Source: Hippopus hippopus (lineage: Eukaryota; Mollusca; Bivalvia; Cardiida; Cardiidae). Taken from it: a stretch of DNA of 64,000 nucleotides. This document shows, in pieces, positions 20,346-30,337 of this stretch (position 1 is its first letter; every line of letters begins with the position of its first letter). Under the pieces are notes generated by a model. That model was not told the origin of the DNA and searched no databases. It saw only the letters and a program-made list of their open reading frames with translations. A program made the translations under genes and the position numbers. The DNA lies in assembly GCA_946811185.2 (NCBI GenBank), contig OX328105.1, positions 38,752,974-38,816,973 of the forward strand, given 5' to 3'.

Positions 20346-20521
20346 TTTAACCTGTTACCACAAAATTCCCTGTCTTTGCGACAATAAAAAGCCTTTTGAG
20401 ACTACTGTAGGAAAAGGAGAAAATGCTGATAACTAGCCTCTTCTCCTTTTTCCACGATGCTTTCAAAAGCTTTATTTCTTTAGATTGGTTAAAACGCGGG
20501 ATTTTTTGGTGCAGGTTTAAT
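20346..20521. repeat. Fully symmetrical FB-A derivative
   Basis: Both outer ends are the left-type FB-A end: TTTAACCTGTTACCACAAAATT at one side (20346-20367), and the reverse complement of AATCCCGCGTTTTAACC at the other. The element is about 175 bp and palindromic from end to end, with the right-type half missing. Confidence 0.7.
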
Positions 20522-20630
20522 GTTTTCAAAAGATGTTCTACGATAGGGGTGTATAGAAACGTATTTATACGGTAATAGACAAATATTTACAATACAAAGG
20601 GGGGTTTATTTACAAGTATTGCAGATGCGT

Positions 20631-20842
20631 TTAATCCTTTAACGCACAATGCCGACTTTTGACGACCCTTGGAAATAAGCCTTTTGAAAACATTGTGGGA
20701 AATGCAGAAAATGCTGGTAACCAGCATTTTCTCCTTTTCCCACAATGTTTTTTACCCTATCAATGAACAATTGCACCATTTGAGCCACACTGAAATTGTC
20801 GTCTGCAAATGCTTTCAATTTGGACACGGCTAAAATTTAATT
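20631..20842 (+). repeat. FB-A copy
   Basis: TTTAATCCTTTAACGCACAATG at the left (20631-20652); hairpin TGCTGGTAACCAGCA; right end GGCTAAAATTTAATT. Confidence 0.82.
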
Positions 20843-21735
20843 ACATAACTACCCTTATTTTCAGTGTAATACAGCCATTACAAATTTTCTTATCTTACAC
20901 ACATTTTGGATACTACTTGGCCAAAACTCTGTAATCATACGCTTCATCTCTGAAACATTGCTGACCCAGATTTCTCTGTGAAATTAACTGTCAAAATTGG
21001 TGATTGTGACAAAGCTGCATACATGTATTTTATCATTATAGATTAAAAACAAAATCAATATATATGCAAGTTTCTTTGAATCTATTTTTGTCCTCGATAT
21101 GCAGACCTGTCAAAGAAGCAAATAGGCTTCATGTAGATTTCAATACGATGTACATTTTGGCCCATGGTTTAGTGTATCATAAACTATAGTTGAACGGATA
21201 CAGTCACGTGATAAAAGAATCTAACAATCATTGACTTTGAAATTGGTAAAAATTTATTAATCTCCTTTTCAAAAGAAAAAAATGTTACTTAGCTCTTCAA
21301 AGGGTCGCTTCATAACTTTTCTATCTAGACTCGTTTAATATTTTTTTTTATTACAGAGAGACAGAAACAGAGACACAGATAATCAGAGACAAAGAGACAG
21401 ACAAAGAAGGGGAGGGGGGTGGGTGGGGGAAACCGACATACAGACTGAAACCTGTTCAACAACAGCGCTAAAATATTTTCAACAAGTTGAGACACTCATG
21501 GCTCATTTCTCCATTTATAATTTAATGTTTTAATGCTTCTGTTTTTTTCTGATTTACCTATCCAAGTTTTCGGTAATATTCCTCACCATCTTGTCCAATT
21601 TTGTTTTAACATGTATAAGGTATAAAACCATACAGATCTGGAAAACCGCCCTCTTTTCATATGTAATAAATCATACTTATTATTTTTAAATACTTGTGTA
21701 TAATTATGGCACAGATAAAGCCTTGAATTGTACAA
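20843..21735. other. Intergenic sequence with a purine-rich tract
   Basis: No gene or repeat family recognised. At 21355-21435 the + strand is almost pure purine (GAGACAGA-type repeats running into GGGGAGGGGGGTGGGTGGGG), a possible G-rich structured tract. Confidence 0.5.
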
Positions 21736-21948
21736 ATTAACCCTTAGACTGCTAAGCGCGACTCACTGACCTTTTGCGGACAATGTAGATCAAGATCAGA
21801 CTGCACAGAACGTGCAGTCTGATCTTGGATCTACAATGTCCGATAACGAGGTATCATTCCCCAAAACATAACTTTGAAATAGCAATATTTGGGTTTTTAC
21901 TATTGAAATGAAAATTTCAATTTAGTTATTAAGCAGGATAAGGGTTAA
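21736..21948 (-). repeat. FB-B copy, full length
   Basis: TTAACCCTTAGACTGCTAAG at the left, AGCAGGATAAGGGTTAA at the right; centre CACAGAACGTGCAGTCTG. Confidence 0.87.
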
Positions 21949-22006
21949 GTCATACTTCTTGTAGTCTAAATAGATGAATTCGTTAATTCCTCTAGAGCGT
22001 ATATTT

Positions 22007-22252
22007 ATGAGCCGTGCCCTGTGAAAACAGAGTTTCCTCGATAAAAGTCCTCACATGATTATGGAACCATAAAGTCAGTTTTGTGAAACCACCAACTAAA
22101 TCATGAGGTATATTGTCCTTTGGTATGCAAAAAAATTTACAACTAGCAAACAATTTCGACTCAGGTCAGCCTGCACGGACTGCACAGAATGAGATGAGTC
22201 GATACTTTTTGCAGATGCATTGAATTCCCCTTTTGCGAAGCATGGCTCCATT
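22007..22252. repeat. FB-D copy
   Basis: GAGCCGTGCCCTGTGAAAA to GCGAAGCATGGCTC, with TCAGGTCAGCCTGCACGG and a mismatched second palindrome half. Confidence 0.8.
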
Positions 22253-22279
22253 ATAGAATTTCTAAGGCTTACATCAGCT

Positions 22280-22542
22280 GTATTGCAACACGCGAAAAGG
22301 GGCATTCGGACATTTGCGTAAAGTGTCGTCTCGGATCAGCCTGCGCAGTCCGCGCAGGCTAATCCGAGACGGCACTTTACGACTACATTAGATTTTGTGC
22401 TACAGTAGACTAGCGCAAAACGGAAAATTGCATAAAAACGGAAATTGTCGTTTCGGATCAGCCTGCGCGGACTGCGCGGGTTGATCCGAAACGACACTTT
22501 ACGCAGATGTCCGAATGCCCCTTTTCGCGTGTTGCATGCCAG
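22280..22542. repeat. FB-C copy
   Basis: Ends TTGCAACACGCGAAAAGG and CGCGTGTTGCATGCC. It has two separate GC-rich palindromes, GCCTGCGCAGTCCGCGCAGG (22340) and GCCTGCGCGGACTGCGCG (22461), each flanked by TCGGATCA and TGATCCGA-type arms. Confidence 0.88.
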
Positions 22543-22554
22543 ATATCTCAAAAC

Positions 22555-22635
22555 AAACGGGACAGTGTAGATGGAAGATCAAACTGTACTGAAAGTGCTA
22601 CCTGATCTTCAATATACGCTGTCCATACCATGAAC
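22555..22635. repeat. FB-B centre only
   Basis: GGACAGTGTAGATGGAAGATC with GATCTTCAATATACGCTGTCC; diverged (quoted parts at the two arms). Confidence 0.5.
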
Positions 22636-22663
22636 CAAAGTTATGCCATGACGACAAAGGCTT

Positions 22664-22892
22664 CACACTTTACCATACGACAAAACTTTATACATGTTCA
22701 AATTAAAGGCATTTGCAGACGCCAAATTGAATGTAGCTTAAATGATAAGATTTGTCCTTTGAATGGTAGAAAACATCGTGGGGAAAGAAAAAAAATGCTG
22801 TTTATCAGCATTTTCGCCTTTTCACACAATATTTTTAAAAGCCTTCTTCCTCAAGGTCGTTAAAACACGGGACTTTTTGGTAAAAGGTAAAA
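22664..22892 (-). repeat. FB-A copy
   Basis: CACTTTACCATACGACAAAA at the left, TTTTTGGTAAAAGGTAAAA at the right; hairpin TGCTGTTTATCAGCA. Confidence 0.8.
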
Positions 22893-23064
22893 GGGCTTGG
22901 TTCAGTTATGATCAGATTTCCAATATCCTCCTAGCACTGAAATGATAGTTATCCATAAAATTATATACAAGGTGTATAATTACCAGAGTTATTAAATATC
23001 CAATCGTGACAGCTGACAGATAGGCCTTGTCTTACCAGGCACATAGCGTAAAAGGTGTTTCTTG

Positions 23065-23252
23065 GGTCCGTACAACCTACCATTTTTGAGAACATTCTAA
23101 GTCTTTTTCTCAAGAACATTCTAAATTTGAAAGTAACACAGCCTCTGATTGGCTAAAACTATATGATTTAGCCAATCAGACGTTGTGGTACTTTCTAAAT
23201 GTAGAATAAAACTAAGAATGAAACTGAGAATGGTTGTGAATACGAACTCTGA
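23065..23252. repeat. FB-E copy
   Basis: GGTCCGTACAACCTACCATT to AATGGTTGTGAATACG. Centre TGATTGGCTAAAACTATATG with GATTTAGCCAATCAG. Confidence 0.78.
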
Positions 23253-23294
23253 TCAGTGGGTGTTGCTTTTAGGTACTCATAGTTAAGGTTTTAT

Positions 23295-24215
23295 GAGGAG
23301 ATAAGCAGGTGTTGCAAAGAGGTATACACCTATCGAGCCTCGCGTTGAGGTAGTCACTGATAAGTAGGTGTTGCAGAAAGGTGTTCACTGACGAGGTCTA
23401 GGATAGAGATATACCCTTATAAGTAGGTGTTACACAGAGGTATTCTCTGATAAGATTTGCATTCAGATAGGTATACCGTCAGTAGGTCTTGCAAAGTGCT
23501 ATATACTGATAAATCTTTGCACCGAATTATTGTCTGATAAGTAGGTGTTACACAGAGGTACACACTGATAAAGCTTCGCATTGAGGTTATGCCTGATTAG
23601 CAGGTGTTGCGCAGAGGGACACACTGGTAAAGCTTCGCATTGAGGTATTGCCCGATAAGTAGGTGTTGCGCAGAGGTATTATGCCTTTGTGCATACCAAC
23701 CTACCAGGGAAACTAAGTATGTTTGTGCTATGGCATACATACACTGACAAGAATTTTAAATTAAAGTATTGCCTGATTAGCAGATATTTCGAGAAGGTAC
23801 AAAAGAAAAGGTGATGCGTAAAATCTATTCCTTAAATTGTGGGTACTTAGCAGAGATATTTATGGATAAAATGTTACGAAGAGATATTCGACGATTAGTA
23901 GGTGTTGCGGAGAGGTATTTACAAATACAGTTTTAGGAGGTATTCCCCGATACGTAGGTGTTGCGCGAAGGTATAGCAGAAAAGATGTTGCGAAAATTCC
24001 TTCACTGAACTGCGAATATTGAGCCAAATTATTCACAGATAGAGTGCTGCGAAAAGTTAGTTGACGACTAGAAGGTGATATGCAGATATATTGTCAGCGA
24101 AGATGATGCGAATCAATAAATTCTCCTGATAAAGTTTGGTGTTTGACTGATGAGGTTTTCTGAACAGGTATTTCCTAATAAGTCGGTCTTGTGTGAAGGC
24201 ATATATACTGTATAT
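23295..24215 (+). repeat. 59-bp satellite array
   Basis: The marker AGGTGTTGC (with variants) recurs at 23307, 23366, 23425, 23484, 23543, 23602 and 23661, exactly 59 bp apart. It continues less regularly at 23782, 23900 and 23956. Units contain GATAAGTAGGTGTTGC and GATAAAGCTTCGCATTGAGG. About 15 units would fit, and divergence rises toward the right. No unit has coding potential. Confidence 0.82.
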
Positions 24216-24565
24216 ATACCAGTAGTAAGATTTGGGTGTTTGAGGAAGTAGTTAGTAATGGTTAAATACCATACAAAGCGAAAAGTTCACACAGGAAAAA
24301 GGACATACATATGTAGACACTTAGAAATTTAGACATTTATCTCAATGTTTTCAAACATTTAAGGTGCAGACTCCTAAGAATAGACGGGAAAGACACTCCT
24401 CTTACAGTTTAAAATGAGCACCCCACAACTGAAAAGACAAGATAAATCTTGAAAAATTAGTGATTTAAATCTCGAGCTAAATAACAAACCACACACCGCA
24501 TAGATTTCTCATCTTGAGTCATCTTTCTTGTCACTAAAACAATACAGTTTACAAACAATTTTTCC
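24216..24565. other. Intergenic sequence with nothing recognised
   Basis: AT-rich spacer between the satellite and the next hairpin; no supported feature. Confidence 0.45.
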
Positions 24566-24569
24566 CCGT

Positions 24570-24660
24570 CTGCAGCAGACCACCTATGAAAACATTGCGG
24601 CAAAAGAAGAAGTTGCTCGTTACGAGCAACTTCTTCTTTTGCCACAATATTTTTATGTTC
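24570..24660. repeat. FB-A hairpin, TTGC subfamily, perfect arms
   Basis: Arms 24599-24619 and 24623-24643 are perfect 21-bp complements around TTA (loop region GTTGCTCGTTACGAGCAAC). The arm sequence differs at many positions from the main FB-A hairpin, yet pairing is complete. Confidence 0.8.
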
Positions 24661-24750
24661 ACTCATGTCTTACTCCTTATTTGTATTATCCTAATTTTAC
24701 AAGGATTTTATAAACGTTTTCTGTTTTCTTTGTTGGAGTAATACGTAAAC

Positions 24751-24962
24751 CTTTATCCTGCTGGAAAAAAAACTTGAAAGAAACTTTCAAGCCGATTGTA
24801 GAAATCCGAAAAGTTCTATTTCAAACTAATGTTTTTGAGAGAAATATCTCCTTTTCGGACAATGTAGATCCAAGATCAGACTGCACGTCCTGTGCAGTCT
24901 GACCTTGATCTGTACTGTCCGCAATAGGTCAGTGAGTCGCGCTTAGCAGCCTAAATATTAAA
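24751..24962 (+). repeat. FB-B copy
   Basis: ACCTTTATCCTGCTGG at the left and GCTTAGCAGCCTAAATATTAAA at the right (24938-24960); centre CTGCACGTCCTGTGCAGTC. Confidence 0.82.
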
Positions 24963-25224
24963 CTGTTATTTATGTAGATTCAAAATGTACCACGTCTATA
25001 TTTCAAAGTATAAAATTGAAACGATACAATTTGGTGTAGGGCGTGAATATATTACGAATAAGAGCATGGTCATAAAATATTCAATCGTCTTCCGCACCCT
25101 TATCTCCTATTGTATAATAAATTTCGCTTTACGTTGTTCAACTTTTTACATCTTGAAAGTAGTAGGCAACTTACAAAAGAAGGCATTAAAACTTCATTGT
25201 GAAAAAAACCGAAATTATCATGTT

Positions 25225-25392
25225 TGTTAATTTTGTCTGTATTGGGTTTAACGCCATGTTTCAACATTATTTCAGTTAAAGCTCGCCGACCAGAATACGT
25301 GCTTTTCCCAAAATTCACCAACCATTCTTAAGAACATTCTTAGTCTTATTCTCCAAAATTTTCTAAAAAATAATATGAAAGTAATCTTTGTC
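25225..25392. repeat. SINE 3' fragment followed by half an FB-E
   Basis: GTTTAACGCCATGTTTCAAC and ATTATTTCAGTTAAAGC (minus-strand SINE tail), then CACCAACCATTCTTAAGAAC (FB-E left arm only, 25316-25392). Confidence 0.55.
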
Positions 25393-25467
25393 TCCACTCA
25401 CTCTCAATGCAAGACCCCGGGTGCTGCGATACATACATGTTCGTTTAGGGTTGCATAATGTGGATTT

Positions 25468-25715
25468 ACAGACTGTGAAAAGGAGGAAGGGGTTTAATGC
25501 ATGTGCAAAAAGTGTCAACTCATGTCAGCCTGCGCATTGTGCGCAGGCTGACATGAGTCGATACCTTTTGCTAATAGTAATTTTTCTGCGTGTCCAAGGA
25601 CGATTCTACCTCATCATTTTGCGGTTATAAGACAAAAATAGATTTTAGGGATCCATAATTATGTAATGACTTGCTTGGTATAATGCATCACAAAGATGTA
25701 TTTTCCTCAGAGCGA
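25468..25715. repeat. FB-D copy
   Basis: Centre CATGTCAGCCTGCGCATT paired with GTGCGCAGGCTGACATG. The GAGCCATGC end itself is eroded. Confidence 0.8.
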
Positions 25716-25728
25716 CGCTAAGATCTTT

Positions 25729-25973
25729 TAACCCTTAAGCTTTACCAAACGACCCCGAGTTTCTACGACTCTGAGGTAGAGGGACTTTTTTAAAAAAAAA
25801 ATAAGTGGGAAAAGAAGGAAATGCCTGTAACCAGCATTTTCCCTTTTCGGTAAACAACATTCTCTCCTTTTCAATAATATTTTCTATCCTTTGAAAGTCA
25901 AATGGGATCTTTTCAGCTTTTACTTTGTTGTGTATAAATGTATTTAATTTTGGGTGGGTCTGGTACAGAGTAA
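25729..25973 (+). repeat. FB-A copy with enlarged centre
   Basis: TTTTAACCCTTAAGCTTTACC at the left (25728-25748). The right hairpin arm is present twice (ATTTTCCCTTTTCGG and ATTCTCTCCTTTTC). Right end CTGGTACAGAGTAAAC. Confidence 0.65.
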
Positions 25974-26051
25974 ACAAATCGAAACTCTTCTTTTTATCGT
26001 TTCCTATTTTTTCCTCAAGTTTTGTGCTTTTAAACCGGTATCAAGTGGATA

Positions 26052-26281
26052 TTAACTCTTTACCAAACGACAAAATTTAAAACAAGTCCAAACTGAAAGC
26101 ACTTGCAGACGACAAAATAAACGTAACTCAAAAATTGAAATTGGTTTCCAGCAGGGTAGAAAACATTGTGGGAAAAGGAGAAAATGCTGGTTACCAGCAT
26201 TTTCTCCTTTTCCCACAATGTTTCAAAAAGGCTTCTATCTCAGGGTCGTAAAAAACCAGGGATTGTTTGGTAAAGGGTTAA
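26052..26281 (-). repeat. FB-A copy, full length
   Basis: TTAA at 26052-26055 and 26278-26281. The hairpin is the same perfect 21-bp form as at 6249. The next FB-A copy starts in its terminal TTAA. Confidence 0.9.
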
Positions 26282-26667
26282 ATCAAATTGAAAGCATTTG
26301 CAAACGACAAATAAAACGCGAGTTATAAAATGGGATTTGTCTTTTATAGGGTTGAAAACATTATGGGATAAAGAGAAAATGCTTTTTTTACCGACATCTT
26401 CTCCTTCTCCCTCAATGTTTTGCTCAAGGTCGTTAACTCTTAACCTGCTAAACAAGTTAAATTTAACTTACAAGCCGGTAGTTAAAACCCGAATAATAAT
26501 ACTTCAAACTTATTTTTTTTTGAGAAAAATATCTCCTTATCGGACAGTGTAGATCCAAGATCAGACTCTGTGCAGTCTGCTTTTGATCTACTCAGTCTGC
26601 AAATGGTCAGTGAGTCGCGATTTGCAGCCTAGGGGTTAAAGCACATGAATATTTGGTAAAAGATTAA
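26282..26667 (-). repeat. FB-A copy split by a nested FB-B
   Basis: The left part (AAATTGAAAGCATTTGCAAAC to TCAAGGTCGTTAA; first quote 26285-26305) stops at TTAA 26433-26436. The right end resumes after 26639 with TTTGGTAAAAGATTAA. Confidence 0.82.
26433..26639 (+). repeat. FB-B copy nested at an internal TTAA of FB-A
   Basis: TTAACTCTTAACCTGCTAA at the left and GCAGCCTAGGGGTTAA at the right; centre slightly deleted (AGATCAGACTCTGTGCAGTC). Confidence 0.85.
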
Positions 26668-26794
26668 TAATTGGAGCACGAGTTTTTTTTTACTGCCATA
26701 ACAGTCTCTATATAGTTAAAACGCTCCGAACGAAAATGTCAATTCCAACAGGTACATAGTAGGATGAGACGCTTCGTATTCCGACGTCTGGCTA

Positions 26795-26993
26795 ATTCTT
26801 ATCCGGCTGAATAACTAAAATGAAATTCAGTAAAAACCCAAATTTTGCTATTTCAAAGGTACTTTTTTGGGGAACGATGTCTCCTTATCGGACAGTGTAG
26901 ATTCAAGATCAGACTGCACGTTCTGTGCAGTCTGATCTTGATCTACACCGGCCGCAAAAGGTCATTTAGTCGCGCTTAGCATCCTAAGGGATA
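26795..26993 (+). repeat. FB-B copy
   Basis: TTCTTATCCGGCTGAATAAC at the left and GCTTAGCATCCTAAGGGATAA at the right (26971-26991); centre CTGCACGTTCTGTGCAGTC. Confidence 0.86.
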
Positions 26994-27087
26994 ATAATCT
27001 ATCCGTCTGGTAATACCCATACTATTTTACCAGGTGACATAAGTCTTAAGCTTGGCCATATTGGAAGCATCTCCAGACGATAAATCA

Positions 27088-27351
27088 AATGAGCGGCACT
27101 CTAGCAAAAAGTGGATCTGATGCATCTATGTAGAGCATGGTACCAAGTAAGTCATCACATAATTATAGATCCATTACATTCATTTGTCTAACAACCGACC
27201 GAATCACGAGGTAGACTGGTCCGTGGACGTGCAGAAAATTTACAAAAACCAAAAAGTTTCAACCCATGTCAGCCTGCGCGGAGTGCGCAGGCTGACATGG
27301 GTCGACACTTTTTGCAGATGCATTGACCCCTTTTTCACTGAGCATAGCCCA
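27088..27351. repeat. FB-D copy with complete palindrome
   Basis: Centre CATGTCAGCCTGCGCGGAG with TGCGCAGGCTGACATGGG; outer end ACTGAGCATAGCCC. Confidence 0.82.
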
Positions 27352-27464
27352 AACGTTGCTCGAGTGATGGATATTTTGTTTGAAAGGCTAAAAAAAATGT
27401 GGGAAAAAGACAAAAGCATTCTCTCCCAGTATCCTGAAAAGAAAGGATAGTTTATTAAAGGGTC

Positions 27465-27670
27465 CTGAAAGAGGGTGCGTCATGACCCCAAAGCCCTGGT
27501 TATACGCCCCTACCCATCCTATATCGTGCAAGAACCGAGAGGGTACCAAAAAAGTGAGACACAGTGTATGGGTAAGGTGCGGCCTCTCATGTCAGAAGTT
27601 CTGGGTTGGAATCCCGTGATGAGCGCGTTCAAACGTTGGAACTATCCATATCACGGCGCGAATAAGTAAG
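27465..27670 (+). other. Unassigned segment with a B-box-like motif
   Basis: Contains GGGTTGGAATCCC (similar to the tRNA B box) and an open frame of about 64 codons with no recognised product. It could be an unclassified SINE head. I cannot support a gene. Confidence 0.25.
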
Positions 27671-27907
27671 TATATTTGCTTCAAATATCTAAGCCTCTGG
27701 GCCTAGCGTTCAATTATACATTCAGTATAGTACAATTTCCCCCGAATTCCCCCCACCCCAATAATATGTAGCCAAAAAACATTCAATGAAAACAGAACCT
27801 TTGAAATAATATGAAAAAAAACATTAGGTATCGATCGAGTTTTTGAAAACTTTTAACTAGTAAACTAGTAAATGTGTTATCTGGAGGTATTAACTGAGAA
27901 ATTATTC

Positions 27908-28198
27908 GTTTGTTTGTATGGTGTTAGATGCCGTTATCAGCATTATTTCAATTATATCACGGCAGGCAATTCACCATTTCATGTCTTTCTGGAGTTTCTT
28001 TACTAGTATTACTAGTTTACTAGTATTTCCGCACATAATCATCGTCGAAACAATGAACAGCAGTTAGAGAGGAATGCACCCTGTCGCACTGACTATCATC
28101 ATTCCTTGAAAAGGCATTCGCCGTACTTGGAACTCGAACCAGTAACCCCTCTGGTCTCAAGTGCTTTAACCTACTGATTGCGTTACCCATAGCGGCGA
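27908..28198 (-). repeat. tRNA-headed SINE
   Basis: The minus-strand 3' tail ends the unit at GTATGGTGTTAGATGCCG. The tRNA-like head on the minus strand includes GGTTCGAGTTCC. The body shows a small internal expansion of ACTAGT repeats. Confidence 0.75.
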
Positions 28199-28206
28199 TT
28201 TCATAT

Positions 28207-28455
28207 GGCCTGCAATACGCGAAAAGGGGCATTCGGACATTTGCGTAAAGTGTCGTCTCGGATCAGCCTGCGCGGACTGCGAGAAGACACTTTCCGATCG
28301 TGCGTGATTTTCTGTTTCACGCAAGTCTACTGTAGGATAAAATCTATTGTTGACGTAAAGTGCCGTCTCGGATTAGCCTGCGCGGACTGCGCAGGCTGAT
28401 CGGAGACGACATTTTACGCAAATGTCTGAAGGCCCCTTTTCGCATGTTGCAGACC
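28207..28455. repeat. FB-C copy with damaged first palindrome
   Basis: GGCCTGCAATACGCGAAAAG to CGCATGTTGCAGACC. The first palindrome is half deleted; the second is intact at 28377. Confidence 0.85.
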
Positions 28456-28569
28456 AATTATTTAGGCATTTAGTGTAGGGAAATTTAAAGTACCTAAACC
28501 GATGCAAAATAATCCATTCCATTGTACTATGACCATTTGACTATTAGGCAAAACTTTCGGTAATTTCTT

Positions 28570-28650
28570 GGTCTGACAGGGAAGTTTGAGATTAGACTGT
28601 ACGGAACATGCTGTCTGATCTTAGCTCTGCATTGCCTGTCATTGCGGGTT
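28570..28650. repeat. FB-B-like centre
   Basis: GAGATTAGACTGTACGG with GCTGTCTGATCTTAGC; outer arms lost. Confidence 0.4.
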
Positions 28651-28709
28651 TCAACTTTCTGATCCAAACATTCATAAAAAAAAGTAAACTCTTTCAGTTC
28701 CAAATAAAA

Positions 28710-28973
28710 ATAAGCCATGCTCTTGCAGAAGGGAGTTATTTGCATACATCTCCTTGATGTATTAAACTAAGCAAGTCATCACATAATGGATCCGTAAAAC
28801 CCATTTTGTTTAGCAACCGACAAACTCTGGAGGTAACGTGGTCCTTTGACTTTCAGAAATATTACAAATAGCGAAAGAGTTTCGACCCATATAAGCCTGT
28901 GCGAACAGCGCAGGCTGACATCGGTCGATACTTTTTAGTTTGTGTTAAACTCCCTTTCCACAGAACATGGCTA
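28710..28973. repeat. FB-D copy
   Basis: AAGCCATGCTCTTGCAGAAG to CCACAGAACATGGCT; palindrome mutated (ATAAGCCTGTGCGAACAG..). Confidence 0.78.
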
Positions 28974-29049
28974 GTAAAAACTTAACTTCTTTCAACAACT
29001 AAATGTTCATGCCACTGAAACTTAGCAGATTTTTAACTTATGGACTTGA

Positions 29050-29153
29050 CTAAACAAGCAGATCCACGTTATGTGCAATCTGATCTTGATCTTTGCCGTC
29101 CGCAAAAGCCCCTCTTTTCGCCTATGACGCTGAAAGGAAGGAAAGGGTTTGAA
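29050..29153 (+). repeat. FB-B subtype fragment with CGCCTATGACG arm
   Basis: GTGCAATCTGATCTTGATC then CCGTCCGCAAAAGCCCC and TTTTCGCCTATGACGCTG. The same arm occurs near 37.8 kb. Confidence 0.5.
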
Positions 29154-29158
29154 TAATT

Positions 29159-29420
29159 GGCCTGCAACACGCAAAAAGGGGCATTCGGACATTTGCGTAA
29201 AGTGTCGTTCCGGATCAGCCTGCGCAGTCCGCGCAGGCTAATCCAGAACGACACTTTCCGTTTTTATGTAATTTTCTGTTTTGCGCAAGTCTAATGTAGG
29301 ACAAAATGTAATGTAGTCGTAAAGTGCCGTCTCGGATTAGCCTGCGCGGACTGCGCAGGCTGATCCGAGACGACACTTTACGCAAATGTCCGAATGCCCC
29401 TTTTCGCGTGTTGCAGGCCA
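29159..29420. repeat. FB-C copy, complete
   Basis: GGCCTGCAACACGCAAAAAG to CGCGTGTTGCAGGCC; both palindromes are perfect (29219 and 29340). Confidence 0.9.
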
Positions 29421-29706
29421 TATGTAAAATCTAGTCACAAAATTTCCCCTCAATTTTTCAATAGGACTGCACTTAGTTCAAGCTATTCTATTTATGGTAG
29501 ACAGAACCTTGCAGCTTTTTTTCATTTAATTATCCCAGCTCGAATTACAGAATTTTAAGTTTATCTGATTTAAACCTAGACGAAGGTCATTGTAACTCCG
29601 GTAACTCGATATATCCCGTGTAACTCGAACTGCGAGGTAGTGGGTACTTTGAATTTGTCACAGCTTTCTTGTGGTTTTCTCGATTTTTTTTTCTTTCCTT
29701 TAGTGT

Positions 29707-29940
29707 TTTTTAACCGTTAACCCCACAGTGCCGTGTTTTAATAACCCTAATTGAAAATGAGGTTTGAAAACATTGTAGAAAAAAAAAGAAGAAAATGCAC
29801 GTTTCCAGCATTTTTCTCCTTTTCCAGCTATGGTTTCTACCCTATTCAAGACAAATCTCTTTATTTGAGCCAAATCTATTTTGTCGTCCACATATACTAT
29901 CCATTTGGACAAGTCCAAAATTTTGTCATTTGGTAAAGAG
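29707..29940 (+). repeat. FB-A copy
   Basis: TTAACCGTTAACCCCACAGTG at the left (29709-29729) and TTTGGTAAAGAGTGAAAA at the right; directly followed by FB-B. Confidence 0.82.
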
Positions 29941-29944
29941 TGAA

Positions 29945-30122
29945 AACTTTAGACTGCTTGGTACTAGTGCCTTTGCGGCCAGTGTAGATCAAGACCAGAC
30001 TGCACAGAGCTTGCAGTCTGATCTTTGATCTACACTGTCTGATACGGTGAAATATTTTCCCGTGAGAGATACTGTTAGTGTAGAATTTTTCATTTAATCT
30101 ATTCACCAGTTTACGGATTAAG
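29945..30122 (-). repeat. FB-B copy, diverged
   Basis: CTTTAGACTGCTTGG at the left; centre CACAGAGCTTGCAGTCTG; right end AGTTTACGGATTAAGC. Confidence 0.75.
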
Positions 30123-30138
30123 CAACCTTATTTCTCTT

Positions 30139-30337
30139 TTAACCCTTCGACTCACTGACCTTTTGCGGACAGTGTAGATCAAGATCAGACTGCACAGAAC
30201 GTGCAGTCTGATCTTGGATCTACATTGTCCGATAAGGAGATATTATTTCACAGAACACAACTTTTAAATAGCAATATTTGGATTTTTACAATAGAATTGA
30301 AAATTTTATTTTAGTTATTTAGCAGGATAAAAGTTAA
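30139..30337 (-). repeat. FB-B copy
   Basis: TTTAACCCTTCGACTCACTG at the left (the CTGCTAAG part is lost) and AGCAGGATAAAAGTTAAG at the right. Confidence 0.84.

Noticed and set aside
22336..22551. A recurring small protein starting MACNTRKGAFGHLRK, seen at FB-C copies near 22.3, 28.2, 29.2, 34.9 and 56.5 kb
   Set aside because: It is simply the translation of the FB-C terminal inverted repeat. It reads from either end of the palindrome and has no independent conservation evidence.
23295..24215. Regular repeats resembling a CRISPR array
   Set aside because: Units are contiguous 59-bp satellite monomers without distinct unique spacers, in eukaryotic DNA.
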